Below are positions 33,596 to 42,805 of a stretch of DNA of 64,000 nt, piece by piece. Both the position numbers and the translations under genes were made by a program. Within the stretch, counting starts at the first letter, position 1, and each line of letters starts with the position of its first letter. Origin of the DNA: UBA7702 sp040776805 (GTDB lineage Bacteria > Bacillota > Dehalobacteriia > UBA7702). The notes beneath the pieces are model-generated. The model searched no databases. It saw only the letters and a program-made list of their open reading frames with translations, and was not told the DNA's origin. The stretch lies in the NCBI GenBank assembly GCA_040776805.1, contig JAXGZS010000002.1:124001-188000 (forward strand). Direction: 5' to 3'.

Positions 33596-35257
33596 TCATT
33601 CCAAAGAAATCAGATAATGGTAAAGAGGCTGATTGCCTTCATACAATTCCACTTCCAGCTCTGGATAGCGTTGTGCCAAGGTTTCTTTCAGCGTCTCGGC
33701 GGCAGCGGCGGTCACGTCATGGCCGTAGTACAGCGTTAAGAGGGAGCTGTCGTCGATGGGCAACTTTGCCAAAAGGGCGAAAACACCGTCCTCCACACTT
33801 TTCTCCGCGGCGATGATCTTCCCGTTAAGCAGCACTAAGATATCGTCGGCTTTGATCTCAATGCCGTCGGCGACGGTATCTCGAATGGCAAAGGTGATCT
33901 CGCCGTTTTGGACGCCGGGCAAAACCTCTGTCATGGCCTCTTTGTTTTCCGCGGCGCTCTGGTCGCCGCTGAACATCATCATGGCGGCGAGGCCCTGAGT
34001 CATGAATTTACTGGGCACGACTTCCACGGGAAAATCACACATCTCCACCACTTGCTGGGCGCCGAGGATGATGTTGCTGTTGTTGGGTAAAATCACAAAT
34101 TCTTCGGCGTTGACCTTGGCCATGCTGTTGATCATATCTTCGGCACTGGGGTTCATGGTCTGGCCGCCGAAAATCACTTCGTCGGCGCCGAGGCCTTTGA
34201 AGATCTCCGTAAGCCCTTCCCCACTGGAGACGGCGATCACGGCGCACTTTTTCCGGGGCTTTGGCGGTTCCGGGGCCAAAGGGGCGTCCTTTGGAGCCAG
34301 GGCGCGCTTTTCCGCGGCTTCCCGGGCCATCTGTTCTTTCATATTTTCCACTTTGATATCGAAGAGTTCGCCGATGGTCAAGGCGAAACTGATAATCTTA
34401 CCGGGATCGTTGCTGTGGTAATGGATTTTGATGATCCCATCGTCGCCGACGCAGACCAGGGAATCGCCGTCCACAGCCTTGGTGATCTGTTTTTTGACGT
34501 ACTCGTGATCTTTTTTGGCGTTGTGGATCATCAACTCCGTGCAGTAACGATATTTGATCTCGCTTTCCTGGAGCGCAGCGGCAAAGGCGGCGATTTTATC
34601 TTTGACCGCCAAATCGTCTTCGGCGCCGATGACCAACATCGCTTCCCCGTTGAGAGCAGCCAGTCCCCCTTCCAAGAGATAGAGCAGCCCTTTGCCGCCG
34701 GCATCGACGACGCCGGCCTCTTTGAGCACCGCCAGCTGATTGGGTGTGTTGTCCAGGGCAATTTTACCGGCGGATAGGGCGCTGCTCAAAACAGCGATGA
34801 TATTCGTTTCTTCTTTGGCGGCAGCCACGGCGGCTTCGGCGGCCTTGCGGCCCACCGTCAAAATGGTGCCCTCCACCGGCTTCAATACGCTTTTATAGGC
34901 GATTTCCACGCCTTTTTGGAGGGCAGCGGCAAAAGCGACGCCATCAATCACAGGCTGATTCTGCAAAAACATGGTAAAACCGCGGAGGATCTGGGAGAGG
35001 ATCACACCGGAATTTCCCCTGGCGCCCATCAGCGCGCCCCGGGAAATCACAGCGCAAAGCTCCTTCACCGACATCGCATCGTCAAGGCTTTTAACGGCGC
35101 TTTTGATGGTTAATCCCATATTGGTACCGGTGTCGCCATCGGGCACAGGATAGACGTTCAGTGCGTTTATTTCATCTTTATGCCCCGTCAGCGCGGCTTC
35201 CGCATAGCGAAAAAACTGCAGCAGCAGGGCGGCGTTCAGCGATTTCAATTCCTTCAT
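33596..35257 (-). CDS. fakA: Fatty-acid kinase catalytic protein FakA/YloV (DAK2 domain)
   Basis: A 553-residue two-domain protein. The N-terminal DhaL/DAK2 domain carries the ATP- and magnesium-binding NVYPVPDGDTGTNM and GARGNSGVILSQILRGF; the rest is the FakA middle and C-terminal domains (LPNNSNIILGAQQVVE, VVPSKFMTQGLAAMM). FakA with a fatty-acid-binding FakB phosphorylates exogenous fatty acids for PlsX/PlsY. The start chosen is MKELKSLNA, 10 or so bases after GAGGAGG. It follows asp23 and precedes recG, as in Bacillus yloU-yloV. Confidence 0.9.
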   Translation of the reverse strand: MKELKSLNAALLLQFFRYAEAALTGHKDEINALNVYPVPDGDTGTNMGLTIKSAVKSLDDAMSVKELCAVISRGALMGARGNSGVILSQILRGFTMFLQNQPVIDGVAFAAALQKGVEIAYKSVLKPVEGTILTVGRKAAEAAVAAAKEETNIIAVLSSALSAGKIALDNTPNQLAVLKEAGVVDAGGKGLLYLLEGGLAALNGEAMLVIGAEDDLAVKDKIAAFAAALQESEIKYRYCTELMIHNAKKDHEYVKKQITKAVDGDSLVCVGDDGIIKIHYHSNDPGKIISFALTIGELFDIKVENMKEQMAREAAEKRALAPKDAPLAPEPPKPRKKCAVIAVSSGEGLTEIFKGLGADEVIFGGQTMNPSAEDMINSMAKVNAEEFVILPNNSNIILGAQQVVEMCDFPVEVVPSKFMTQGLAAMMMFSGDQSAAENKEAMTEVLPGVQNGEITFAIRDTVADGIEIKADDILVLLNGKIIAAEKSVEDGVFALLAKLPIDDSSLLTLYYGHDVTAAAAETLKETLAQRYPELEVELYEGNQPLYHYLISLE

Positions 35258-35273
35258 TAAAAAGAGATCCTCC

Positions 35274-35618
35274 TCATTCCACAACACGGATCCCGGCAAT
35301 TTTGATTTCGAGGGTTTCCACTCTCATGCCGGTGGCATATTCTACGGCATAAAGTACCGCGTCGGAAATATTTTTGGCGATTTCCGAAATTTTGGTACCG
35401 TACAGTACCTGAATCTGCACCATAATATGGATGCCGTTTTCTTTGATTTTCACTTCGATGCCCTTGTTGGCCCCTTCTCCCCGTAAAAACTGGGTGATAT
35501 TCTGGGCCGGCATACCAATGACGCCGAAGCATTCGGAAACAGCTTTATAAGCGATCTGGGCAATGGCCGTCTGTGAGATCACGACGGTCCCCGTTTCGTT
35601 CACAACCGTATTGACCAT
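35274..35618 (-). CDS. Asp23/Gls24 family protein (YloU-like)
   Basis: A 114-residue alkaline-shock/Gls24 family protein with the family's GTVVISQTAIAQIAYKAVSE, EVKIKENGIHIMVQIQVLYG and GMRVETLEIKIAGI. Function at the envelope is only partly known; pairing with fakA is highly conserved. First gene of the asp23-fakA-recG operon. Confidence 0.92.
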   Translation of the reverse strand: MVNTVVNETGTVVISQTAIAQIAYKAVSECFGVIGMPAQNITQFLRGEGANKGIEVKIKENGIHIMVQIQVLYGTKISEIAKNISDAVLYAVEYATGMRVETLEIKIAGIRVVE

Positions 35619-35640
35619 GATTACACCTCCGTAATCCTAC

Positions 35641-35654
35641 GTTAAAACTTTAAC
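35641..35654. promoter_or_regulatory. Palindrome at the asp23 transcription start
   Basis: GTTAAAACTTTAAC is a 14-base inverted repeat located about where transcription should start from the upstream promoter. It could be an operator; no known consensus fits. Confidence 0.35.
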
Positions 35655-35660
35655 AAAGAG

Positions 35661-35689
35661 ATTATACCATATCGAATTTGAAAAGTAAA
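35661..35689 (-). promoter_or_regulatory. Sigma-A promoter of asp23-fakA-recG
   Basis: TTTACT, a 17-base spacer and TATAAT on the minus strand, 43 bases upstream of the asp23 ATG. Confidence 0.75.
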
Positions 35690-35704
35690 TCGAAAGGCCC
35701 ACCG

Positions 35705-35726
35705 TAAAAAACCGCCGAGACGGCGG
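35705..35726 (-). terminator. Terminator after rng
   Basis: CCGCCG/CGGCGG with a 3-base loop followed by TTTTTT on the minus strand. A second, larger GC-rich fold (GCCGCTCCTGCCGCTTCGGCAG..., about 35744-35783) lies just upstream of it. Together they end the long envelope operon. Confidence 0.8.
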
Positions 35727-35796
35727 CGTGGTATTTTCGTTTTAAGCCGCCGCCCCGCTGCCGAAGCGGCAGGAGCGGCCGCCGAATATTTGCTTT

Positions 35797-37251
35797 TCAG
35801 TCGTTAAAAACAGGCCGTACGATAAAGCCATGACAGAGGTTATCGTTGGCGGCGAGGACGATTTTTTTGCCGGCTTCTTTTTCCCATTTGCTTTGCAATT
35901 TATTGTACTTGATATATTGGATCAAGGCCGGTGACGTTTCCACCCGGATGGTGTCCGCCGCCGTGGCAACGGCTTCCCTGTTGACAATATGGCGGATTTC
36001 CAAGCAGACCATGGAGTCGTTATACAGCCGGCCCCGTCCGTCGCAGCAACCGCATTCCCGATCCATCATCTGGTTTAAGCCATGCCCCGTCTTTTTCCGG
36101 GTCATTTCGAGGAGTCCCAGCTGGGTCAGACCGAGAATATTCGTTTTGACCCGGTCCTTTTTCAGCTCTTTGCTCAAGGCTTCCATGACCTTTTCCCGGT
36201 CTTCTTCTTTTTCCATATCGATGAAGTCGATGATGATGATGCCGCCGATGTTGCGCAATCGCACCTGGCGCACGATTTCTTCCACGGCTTCGATATTGGC
36301 GTTGACCACCGTATCTTCGAGATTGGTGGTACCCACATATTTGCCGGTATTGACGTCGATGGCGGTGAGGGCCTCGGTATTGTCGATCACAATGTAGCCG
36401 CCGTTTCTCAGCCAGGCTTTGCGTTTACCGGCTTTTTTGATTTCCTCAAAAAGGTCATAGTCGTCAAAAATGCGCATCATATCGGCGATCACAACTTTTT
36501 GTTTATAATCCCCGGGAAAAAACTGTAATCCGTCGATGACGGCGTCATAGGTTTCCTGATCATTGACGATGATCCTGGTGACGGCGTCGGTAACCTGATC
36601 CCGCAAGATGCTGGCAAGGAGATTCAAATCTTTGTAAATCAGCTTGCTGCCTTTTGTATGGGCGCTCTTATTGATGATTTTGCTCCAAACGCTTTTGAGC
36701 CATTTGAGATCGGCGATAAGCTCTTCCTCTCCGGCTCCCTGGGCCACGGTGCGGACGATGACGCCCATGCCCTCGGGACAGATATTTTCAGCCAGGCGGG
36801 AAAGGCGCTCCCGTTCCGCCTCCTCTTCAATGCGGCGGGAAATCCCAATGTATGATACGGTGGGCATCAAAACAAGATAGCGGCCGGCTAAGGTCAGATG
36901 CGTCGTCACCCTGGCGCCTTTGGTCGGCGTCGGCTCTTTGACGATCTGAATCAGGATCTCCTGACCTTTTTTCAACAGGTCGCTGATGTCCGCGGCGGGC
37001 GGTGCGTCTTCCTCCAAAGAGATCTTGGGCAATACCTCTCTGATGTATAAAAAACTGTTTTTATTGAGGCCGATATCGACAAAAGCCGCCTGCATACCAG
37101 GGAGTACGTTTTCCACAATTCCCTTATAAATATTGCCGGTAAGACGCTCCTCATCAGCGCGGTCAATATATAATTCAACCAGGCGGCGGTCTTCGATGAC
37201 GGCGACAAGGGTTTCGTCGCTTTCCGCGCGGATAATGATTTCTTTTTCCAT
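35797..37251 (-). CDS. rng: Ribonuclease G
   Basis: An RNase E/G-family endoribonuclease of 484 residues, with the catalytic core but no long C-terminal scaffold. The S1 domain covers about residues 35-120 (NIYKGIVENVLPGMQAAFVD). The DNase I-like metal site is seen in AIDVNTGKYVG and IIIIDFIDMEKEEDRE, and the zinc link in CGCCDGRG. It is last in the mre-min operon. Confidence 0.94.
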   Translation of the reverse strand: MEKEIIIRAESDETLVAVIEDRRLVELYIDRADEERLTGNIYKGIVENVLPGMQAAFVDIGLNKNSFLYIREVLPKISLEEDAPPAADISDLLKKGQEILIQIVKEPTPTKGARVTTHLTLAGRYLVLMPTVSYIGISRRIEEEAERERLSRLAENICPEGMGVIVRTVAQGAGEEELIADLKWLKSVWSKIINKSAHTKGSKLIYKDLNLLASILRDQVTDAVTRIIVNDQETYDAVIDGLQFFPGDYKQKVVIADMMRIFDDYDLFEEIKKAGKRKAWLRNGGYIVIDNTEALTAIDVNTGKYVGTTNLEDTVVNANIEAVEEIVRQVRLRNIGGIIIIDFIDMEKEEDREKVMEALSKELKKDRVKTNILGLTQLGLLEMTRKKTGHGLNQMMDRECGCCDGRGRLYNDSMVCLEIRHIVNREAVATAADTIRVETSPALIQYIKYNKLQSKWEKEAGKKIVLAANDNLCHGFIVRPVFND

Positions 37252-37264
37252 AAGTCAGCTCCGT

Positions 37265-37915
37265 TCAAGGGGTAAACCTTTTTGTTCCCACGGTCACAAA
37301 AAGTCCCAATCTCTGTATTCTAATGTCCTTTATTATATCCCAATATCCGAATACTGTCAAAAGTTCCGTTACCCGAATGGAACCGGCGGGACCCGTTTTC
37401 AGCGAAAGCCAAATCTCGTCCTCTTTGATCTCTATACCGTTGACAAAAGCCCGCAGATCCATTTCTTTGCTGCCCTTGGGGCTTTCTCTGATAAAGGGAA
37501 CGGCTTTTGCTTCGAGAAAGGCGGCGGCTTTTGCTTTGGCGTCGGCGGGGAGACCTTGGGGGAAGCTCACTTTGTAAACCGCTTCGTCAATCACGGCCTC
37601 CAACATCTTCCCGGACGGGGGAATTTCCCGTACTGCGAGGATAAAAATGCCTAGGGGCAAAATATCGTTGAGCTTTTTTACCAGATCCTTTGGATTTACC
37701 TCCGTTTTCAGTTCCACGTCGAAATATTCGCTGCACCCCTCGATGCCTACGCCCCGGGCGGGGCCCAAAGACAGTTTGGGGCGGGGATTGAATCCTTTGC
37801 TCCAGGCCACAGGAAGACCGCCGCGGAGGATAGCCCGCTGCCAAAGGCGCATCATTTCCAGGTGGGAAAGGAAGGCGAGATTTCCTTTTACTTCATAGTT
37901 TATCCGATATTTCAT
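37265..37915 (-). CDS. TIGR03936/DUF2344 family protein
   Basis: A 216-residue protein with the family start YRINYEVKGNLAFLSHLEMMRLWQRA and SKGFNPRPKLSLGPARGVG. It always travels with the TIGR03960 radical SAM protein, and in some bacteria the two are fused. The start chosen overlaps the radical SAM stop as ATGA after GGGGAGAG; the longer frame upstream lies within that gene. Biochemical role unknown; a part in tRNA or rRNA modification is often suggested because of rng nearby. Confidence 0.88.
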   Translation of the reverse strand: MKYRINYEVKGNLAFLSHLEMMRLWQRAILRGGLPVAWSKGFNPRPKLSLGPARGVGIEGCSEYFDVELKTEVNPKDLVKKLNDILPLGIFILAVREIPPSGKMLEAVIDEAVYKVSFPQGLPADAKAKAAAFLEAKAVPFIRESPKGSKEMDLRAFVNGIEIKEDEIWLSLKTGPAGSIRVTELLTVFGYWDIIKDIRIQRLGLFVTVGTKRFTP

Positions 37916-39726
37916 GGTCTCTCCCCTGCCTTTCTGCAACCAATGCCGCAGCCTGCACAAGCCTCTTCGGCGCAATGGGGCGTGGTACGCGCCGCGGCGG
38001 CTTTTTCGTATTCCTTCTGTAAAAAGGCTTTGCTCACGCCGCAGGAAATATGATCCCAAGGCAGGGGTTGATCCGGGGAAAACCAGCGGGTGGCGTAGGC
38101 TGCGGCGTCAATATTCGTTTCCGCCATGGCGTGGAGCCAAAGATCATAGCGGAAGTATTCGCTCCAGCCGTCGAGGCGGGCGCCGAGATAGAACGCACGT
38201 TCAATGAGATCGGCAATTTTCCGGTCGCCTCTGGCAATCACGGCTTCCAAAAAACTTGTCTCAAAATCGTGATAGCTCAAGCGCACGCCCTTTTGCGTTT
38301 TGGCCCAGCTTTTCAGATCCCGCTGCTTGGCCTCCACGGTTGCCCCCGGTTCCTGGCCGCACCATTGAAAGGGCGTTTGGGCTTTGGGCACAAAGGTACC
38401 GATGCTGACACTGAGGTTTAGGCCTTTCCCGGCCGCTTTTTTCACTTTGCTGATCAGGTCCTTGATGCCTTCGATATCTTCCTCTTCTTCAAAGGGCAGA
38501 CCGATCATCAGATAAAATTTCAGGCTGTGAAAGCCGTTGCGAAAGGCGGCCACCGCCGTATCGACAATATCCGTTTCACTAATGTTTTTATTGATCACGT
38601 TCCGAAGCCGCTGACTGCCGGCTTCCGGCGCTAAGGTCAGGGTGCCTTTGCGCACCTTCTGCACTTCTTTGGCCAGCTCCACGGAGAAGGCGTCCATGCG
38701 CAGAGAGGGCAGGGACAGACTGATGCCCTGGTCGCTGTAGTTTTCCGTCAAGGTATGGACAAGGGTATCAATGTGACTGTAATCCATGGTGCTGAGAGAG
38801 AGCAGACCCAGTTCGTCGTAGCCGCTGTTTTGGATCACCGCCGCGGCGTCGCAAACCAAGGTAGCCACGCTCTTTTCCCGGCGGGGACGGTAAATCATAC
38901 CGGCTTGGCAAAAACGGCAGCCTCGGAGACAACCGCGAAAAAGCTCCAGCACGCCTCGATCGTGAATGATAGAAGTATGGGGAACCAGGGGCTTTTGCGG
39001 AAAAACCGCCTGATTGAGATCTTTGATATAGCGTTTTTTCACCACGGCGGGAGCGTCCTTGAGGGCCACCACCGCGCCGTCTGCTTCCCGGTAGAGACTG
39101 GGAACATAAAAACCCGGGATTTTCGCGACGGCCTCTAAAAACGCAGCCCGGTGGGTGTCGGATTCTCCCGGCTTCATCTCCTTAAACAAAGCCAGAAACT
39201 CCAAAATCGCCTCTTCCCCTTCGCCGATGAGCAGCACGTCAAAAAAGGGCGCGAAGGGCTCCGGATTATAGACGCAGGGTCCGCCGCCGATGACGATGGC
39301 GTGGCCATGGTCACGCTGGGCGGCCCGGAGAGGGATCCCGCTCAAATCTAAGATATTTAGAATGTTGGTGGCGGAAAGCTCATATTGAATAGAAAAACCG
39401 AGGATATCAAAATCTCCCACGGCCCTATTGGTTTCCAAGCTAAAGAGCGGCGTGTCTTCCGCCCGGAGCAGGGCCTCCAAATCGGGGCCGGGGGCCATAA
39501 CCCGCTCCATGGCAAAATCCGCCGCTTGATTTACGACTTCATAAAGGATGCGCAGACCGAGATGACTCATGCCGACCTCGTAGAGATCGGGAAAGGCCAT
39601 CACCATCTGCACATCGGCATCTTCGAAATTCTTTTGGGGAATATTCCACTCCCGGCCCACGTAACGGCCGGGACGCTGTACTCTGTTTAAAAACCTTTCA
39701 ACAGGAATGTGGTGATACTGTTTCAT
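37912..39726 (-). CDS. TIGR03960 family B12-binding radical SAM protein
   Basis: A 604-residue radical SAM enzyme. Residues about 40-190 form an N-terminal B12-binding-like domain (MVMAFPDLYEVGMSHLGLRIL, VIGGGPCVYNPEPFAPFFD). The cluster motif CLRGCRFC (Cys266, Cys270, Cys273) follows, then SFL-type barrel segments (TLAPEAGSQRLRNVINK). The C-terminal end has extra cysteines (CAEEACAGCGIGC) that may bind another iron-sulfur cluster. Substrate unknown. It is coupled to the DUF2344 gene by a 4-base overlap. Confidence 0.9.
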   Translation of the reverse strand: MKQYHHIPVERFLNRVQRPGRYVGREWNIPQKNFEDADVQMVMAFPDLYEVGMSHLGLRILYEVVNQAADFAMERVMAPGPDLEALLRAEDTPLFSLETNRAVGDFDILGFSIQYELSATNILNILDLSGIPLRAAQRDHGHAIVIGGGPCVYNPEPFAPFFDVLLIGEGEEAILEFLALFKEMKPGESDTHRAAFLEAVAKIPGFYVPSLYREADGAVVALKDAPAVVKKRYIKDLNQAVFPQKPLVPHTSIIHDRGVLELFRGCLRGCRFCQAGMIYRPRREKSVATLVCDAAAVIQNSGYDELGLLSLSTMDYSHIDTLVHTLTENYSDQGISLSLPSLRMDAFSVELAKEVQKVRKGTLTLAPEAGSQRLRNVINKNISETDIVDTAVAAFRNGFHSLKFYLMIGLPFEEEEDIEGIKDLISKVKKAAGKGLNLSVSIGTFVPKAQTPFQWCGQEPGATVEAKQRDLKSWAKTQKGVRLSYHDFETSFLEAVIARGDRKIADLIERAFYLGARLDGWSEYFRYDLWLHAMAETNIDAAAYATRWFSPDQPLPWDHISCGVSKAFLQKEYEKAAAARTTPHCAEEACAGCGIGCRKAGERP

Positions 39727-39737
39727 GATTAACCTCG

Positions 39738-40379
39738 TTACATCTGTTCTTCTGTTTCAAAATAATGGACGGGATCCTTTTCCGTGCTGTTTTCCAACAC
39801 GGAAAAGTGCAGCGTTTCTTTGGCAGGGGTTCCCAATACGTCGCCTTTGGCCACCTGGTCGCCGACGGCCACTTTGCTCTCGCCGAGACGCCCATATACC
39901 GTGAACCAATCGTCCTTATGACTTAGGGTGACCCAGTAGCTCCCATCGTCATGTTGATCGACGGCGGTCACCTCTCCATCGGCGGCGGCTAAGATTTCGC
40001 TGCCGGCGGGAACCTGGATGTCGATGCCGTTGTGATAGGCTTCATTGCCGTCGGCGTCGGTTACCACGCCGAACTCTTCCACAACGACGCCGGAACTGAC
40101 GGGAACAGCGAAGGAAGCGTCTCCCGGAAGCCCCAGCTTGTCGCGGCCCCAGGCAAAGGCCGTTTGAAAAGCCGTCACAACACTGTCTTTCCCGCTGTCC
40201 AAAGCGGTTTTCATGGCGCTTCCCCCAGGAGAAAACTGCATTACCGTAAAAAGCAAAATCAAAACGGCGCCGCCGATAAAGGCAATCTTCTTACCGCCGC
40301 GTTTTTTACCAAAGCGCCGAAAACCGTTGGTTTTGCCTGCATAGCGCAGGGGTTTATAATAATTTCCCATGTCGCTCAC
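39738..40379 (-). CDS. Degenerate M23/LytM-domain membrane protein (SpoIVFA-like)
   Basis: A 213-residue protein: basic N-terminus, one membrane helix (KIAFIGGAVLILLFTVMQF, about 30-50), then an external LytM domain. The first zinc ligands are kept (HNGIDI), but the Tyr-x-His-Leu motif reads VYGRLGES and the final His-x-His reads ETLHFSV, so two catalytic histidines are lost. The domain is therefore probably a binding module, as in SpoIIQ and SpoIVFA. Position after rodA and before the TIGR03960 gene is where spoIVFA-spoIVFB sits in many Clostridia; here no spoIVFB follows. Confidence 0.75.
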   Translation of the reverse strand: MSDMGNYYKPLRYAGKTNGFRRFGKKRGGKKIAFIGGAVLILLFTVMQFSPGGSAMKTALDSGKDSVVTAFQTAFAWGRDKLGLPGDASFAVPVSSGVVVEEFGVVTDADGNEAYHNGIDIQVPAGSEILAAADGEVTAVDQHDDGSYWVTLSHKDDWFTVYGRLGESKVAVGDQVAKGDVLGTPAKETLHFSVLENSTEKDPVHYFETEEQM

Positions 40380-40447
40380 TCCCTTACCTTACTCTGCTAT
40401 CATCCTACTGGACAAAGGAGCCAAATATGACACGGGAAATGAAAAAA

Positions 40448-41674
40448 TCACGGGCGTTTCTTCCCTCGCAGGGAGACGGAGAAAACCAGGGCCACCGCCA
40501 TCATATTCACGATCACGCTGGTACCGCCGTAGCTAAAAAAGGGCATCGGCAAACCGGTAATGGGCATGATCCCCATGGCCATACCGGCATTGACAAAAAC
40601 CTGGAAAATCATCATGGTGCAAACACCGGTAATGATCAGCGTGCCGTAAAAATCCCGGGCGCTGAAGGATTTTTTCGCCAGGCGCAGCAAAAAGATCATG
40701 AAGAGGATCAAAATTCCGGCGGTGATGAAAAATCCCAGCTCTTCCCCGATCACGGCGAAGATGAAGTCGGTATGGTGTTCCGGCAGGAAATTCCCTTGTA
40801 CCTGAGTACCCTGGACATAACCTTTGCCGAAGAGGCCGCCGCTGCCAATGGCGATTTTACTCTGAATGATATGATACCCGGAACTAAGGGCGTCCATTTC
40901 CGGATTGATAAAAATTGCCAAACGCATCAGCTGGTATTTTTTCAGCGGCATCAGAGGAATATCCTGACTCAGGGCGACGGTGAAGCCGTCGGTATAGAAA
41001 TAAAGAGCGGTAAAGATCACGAGGATCAAGGCGGTCATCCCGCCGACGACGAGGCCGAAGATTCTGCGGTTGGCGCCGGCGACATAGAGCATAGCCAGCA
41101 TGATCACGAGAAAGACCATGGAGGTCCCAAGATCCGGTTCTAAAAACACCAGCCCCATGGGGAGCGCCATATAGAGCATGCTTTTTAAAACGAACCGCGG
41201 ATCCTGCAAAAGTTTGCGGTTATGATCAAGATAAGCGGCAAAAAGCACGATCATCACAACTTTGGCCAGTTCCGAAGGCTGGATTCCGAAGAGCCAGCGG
41301 TTGGAGCCGTCGCCGGTGCCGAAAATCAGCGTAAGCAGCAAAAGCACGCAAACACCGAGATAAGCCGGCCTTGTCCAGTCTTTCACACGGCGGTAATCAA
41401 ACAAGGTGACAAAGATGAAAACGCCGAAGCCAATGGCCATCATCAATGCTTCCCTGCGGAAATAATAGCCGGGATCGTCTTCAATGACATTGGTGGAAGC
41501 GGAGTGCATCACGATCAGACTGATGGCCAAAAGCAGCAGAAACAGGGCAAATGTTCCCCAATCGAAATCGTTATAGATTCCTCTTTTTCTGCGGGTTTCC
41601 TGACTGATCAGGGGTTTCCCCGGGGTGAAATTCCATTTTTTCGGTTCTTTCTTTTGGTTTCTCACTGGTTTCAT
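40448..41674 (-). CDS. rodA: Rod-shape peptidoglycan polymerase RodA
   Basis: A 408-residue SEDS glycosyltransferase with about ten membrane helices. Signatures: NRWLFGIQPSELAKVVMIVLFAAYL, FLEPDLGTSMVFLVIMLAML and the C-terminal MPITGLPMPFFSYGGTSVIVNMMAVAL. It works with the class B PBP encoded four genes upstream and with MreC/MreD for lateral wall synthesis. Confidence 0.95.
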   Translation of the reverse strand: MKPVRNQKKEPKKWNFTPGKPLISQETRRKRGIYNDFDWGTFALFLLLLAISLIVMHSASTNVIEDDPGYYFRREALMMAIGFGVFIFVTLFDYRRVKDWTRPAYLGVCVLLLLTLIFGTGDGSNRWLFGIQPSELAKVVMIVLFAAYLDHNRKLLQDPRFVLKSMLYMALPMGLVFLEPDLGTSMVFLVIMLAMLYVAGANRRIFGLVVGGMTALILVIFTALYFYTDGFTVALSQDIPLMPLKKYQLMRLAIFINPEMDALSSGYHIIQSKIAIGSGGLFGKGYVQGTQVQGNFLPEHHTDFIFAVIGEELGFFITAGILILFMIFLLRLAKKSFSARDFYGTLIITGVCTMMIFQVFVNAGMAMGIMPITGLPMPFFSYGGTSVIVNMMAVALVFSVSLRGKKRP

Positions 41675-41711
41675 CGTCTAAAAAAACGGTTCCTTCCTGC
41701 CCATTTATCCT

Positions 41712-41981
41712 TTAAACAGCTTCTTTGGAGCCCTGTAATACCGGGATGTTGGCCACGATCGCCACCTGCTCGCCGTCGCGGCGAAAGCTGACGTCCATTG
41801 CCTTTACATCGATTTCAAGATGCTTGCCGATGACCGCGATCAGGTCGTTTTTAAGTCCTTCCAGCGTTTCGCTGCCGATGTTCAGTCGATCCTGAACAAG
41901 GACGAGTTGAAGCCGTTTTTTTGCTGTATTCTTACTGTTTGTCGACGTGTTTTTCAAAAAGAGACGTTTCCAAAAGACCAT
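41712..41981 (-). CDS. minE: Cell division topological factor MinE
   Basis: An 89-residue MinE. The N-terminal anti-MinCD helix has the membrane-binding look (MVFWKRLFLKN), followed by KKRLQLVLVQDRLNIGSE and the C-terminal dimer domain (IAVIGKHLEIDVKAMDVSF). MinE drives MinD off the membrane, giving pole-to-pole oscillation rather than DivIVA-based placement. Confidence 0.94.
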   Translation of the reverse strand: MVFWKRLFLKNTSTNSKNTAKKRLQLVLVQDRLNIGSETLEGLKNDLIAVIGKHLEIDVKAMDVSFRRDGEQVAIVANIPVLQGSKEAV

Positions 41982-41992
41982 GCCGCACCTCC

Positions 41993-42787
41993 CTACCGGT
42001 TAAATACGGCGCAGACCTTCCGCCATAGGCTTCTGCCGCTGCCGACCTCTTGAAACGGTACCTTTTCGCCGGCAAGTCTGCGGGCGATGTCGCGGAAACT
42101 CTTTCCCGCGACAGACAGTTGATTTTTGGCGATGGGCTCGCCTTTATTGGTGGAAATCACGATATCCTCATCGTCGGCGACAATGCCCATGAGCTCAACC
42201 GCCAAAATATCGATGATGTCGTCGATCCCCATCATTTCACCGCGGCGCACCATATCGAAGCGAACGCGGTTGATGATCACTTCCGGATGGGGCAAACCCG
42301 CGGCCTCCAAAAGACCGATGACGCGGTCAGCGTCGCGTACGGCGCTGATCTCCGGCGTGGTCACCACAAGGGCTCTGTCGGCGCCGGCCACAGCGTTTTT
42401 AAATCCCTGTTCAATGCCGGCGGGGCAGTCAATGAGTACATAATCAAAGTCTTTTTTCAAAGTATGGGCGATCTTTTCCATTTGCGCTTCGGTCATCGCT
42501 GTTTTGTCTCTCGTTTGCGCCGCCGGGATCAAAGACAGCGTGTCCAGTTTTTTATCTTTGATCATGGCCTGGTTAAGACGACAGCGGTTTTCCGCTACGT
42601 CCACCAAATTGAAAACAATGCGGTTTTCCAGGCCCATTACAACATCAAGATTCCTTAAACCGATATCGGTATCGAGCAGAACGGTTCTTTTCCCCATCAT
42701 CGCTAAGGCTGTGCCGAGATTGGCCGTGGTCGTGGTTTTGCCGACGCCGCCTTTCCCGGAAGTAATCACAATAACTTCCCCCATCAT
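41993..42787 (-). CDS. minD: Septum-site determining ATPase MinD
   Basis: A 264-residue deviant Walker ATPase with SGKGGVGKTTTTANLGTALA, LLDTDIGLRNLDVVMGLEN and DCPAGIEQGFKNAVAGADRA. The end is amphipathic (GRSLWRKVCAVFNR) and should anchor to the membrane. It ends in TAG, one of three such genes in the window. It recruits MinC and is stimulated by MinE, encoded on either side. Confidence 0.96.
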   Translation of the reverse strand: MMGEVIVITSGKGGVGKTTTTANLGTALAMMGKRTVLLDTDIGLRNLDVVMGLENRIVFNLVDVAENRCRLNQAMIKDKKLDTLSLIPAAQTRDKTAMTEAQMEKIAHTLKKDFDYVLIDCPAGIEQGFKNAVAGADRALVVTTPEISAVRDADRVIGLLEAAGLPHPEVIINRVRFDMVRRGEMMGIDDIIDILAVELMGIVADDEDIVISTNKGEPIAKNQLSVAGKSFRDIARRLAGEKVPFQEVGSGRSLWRKVCAVFNR

Positions 42788-42805
42788 GGCCTCCTTTACG
42801 TTGCT

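Noticed and set aside
40427..41143. Long plus-strand frame opposite rodA
   Set aside because: It is the complement of a clear rodA; composition (His, Gly, Gln rich) is typical of an antisense shadow.
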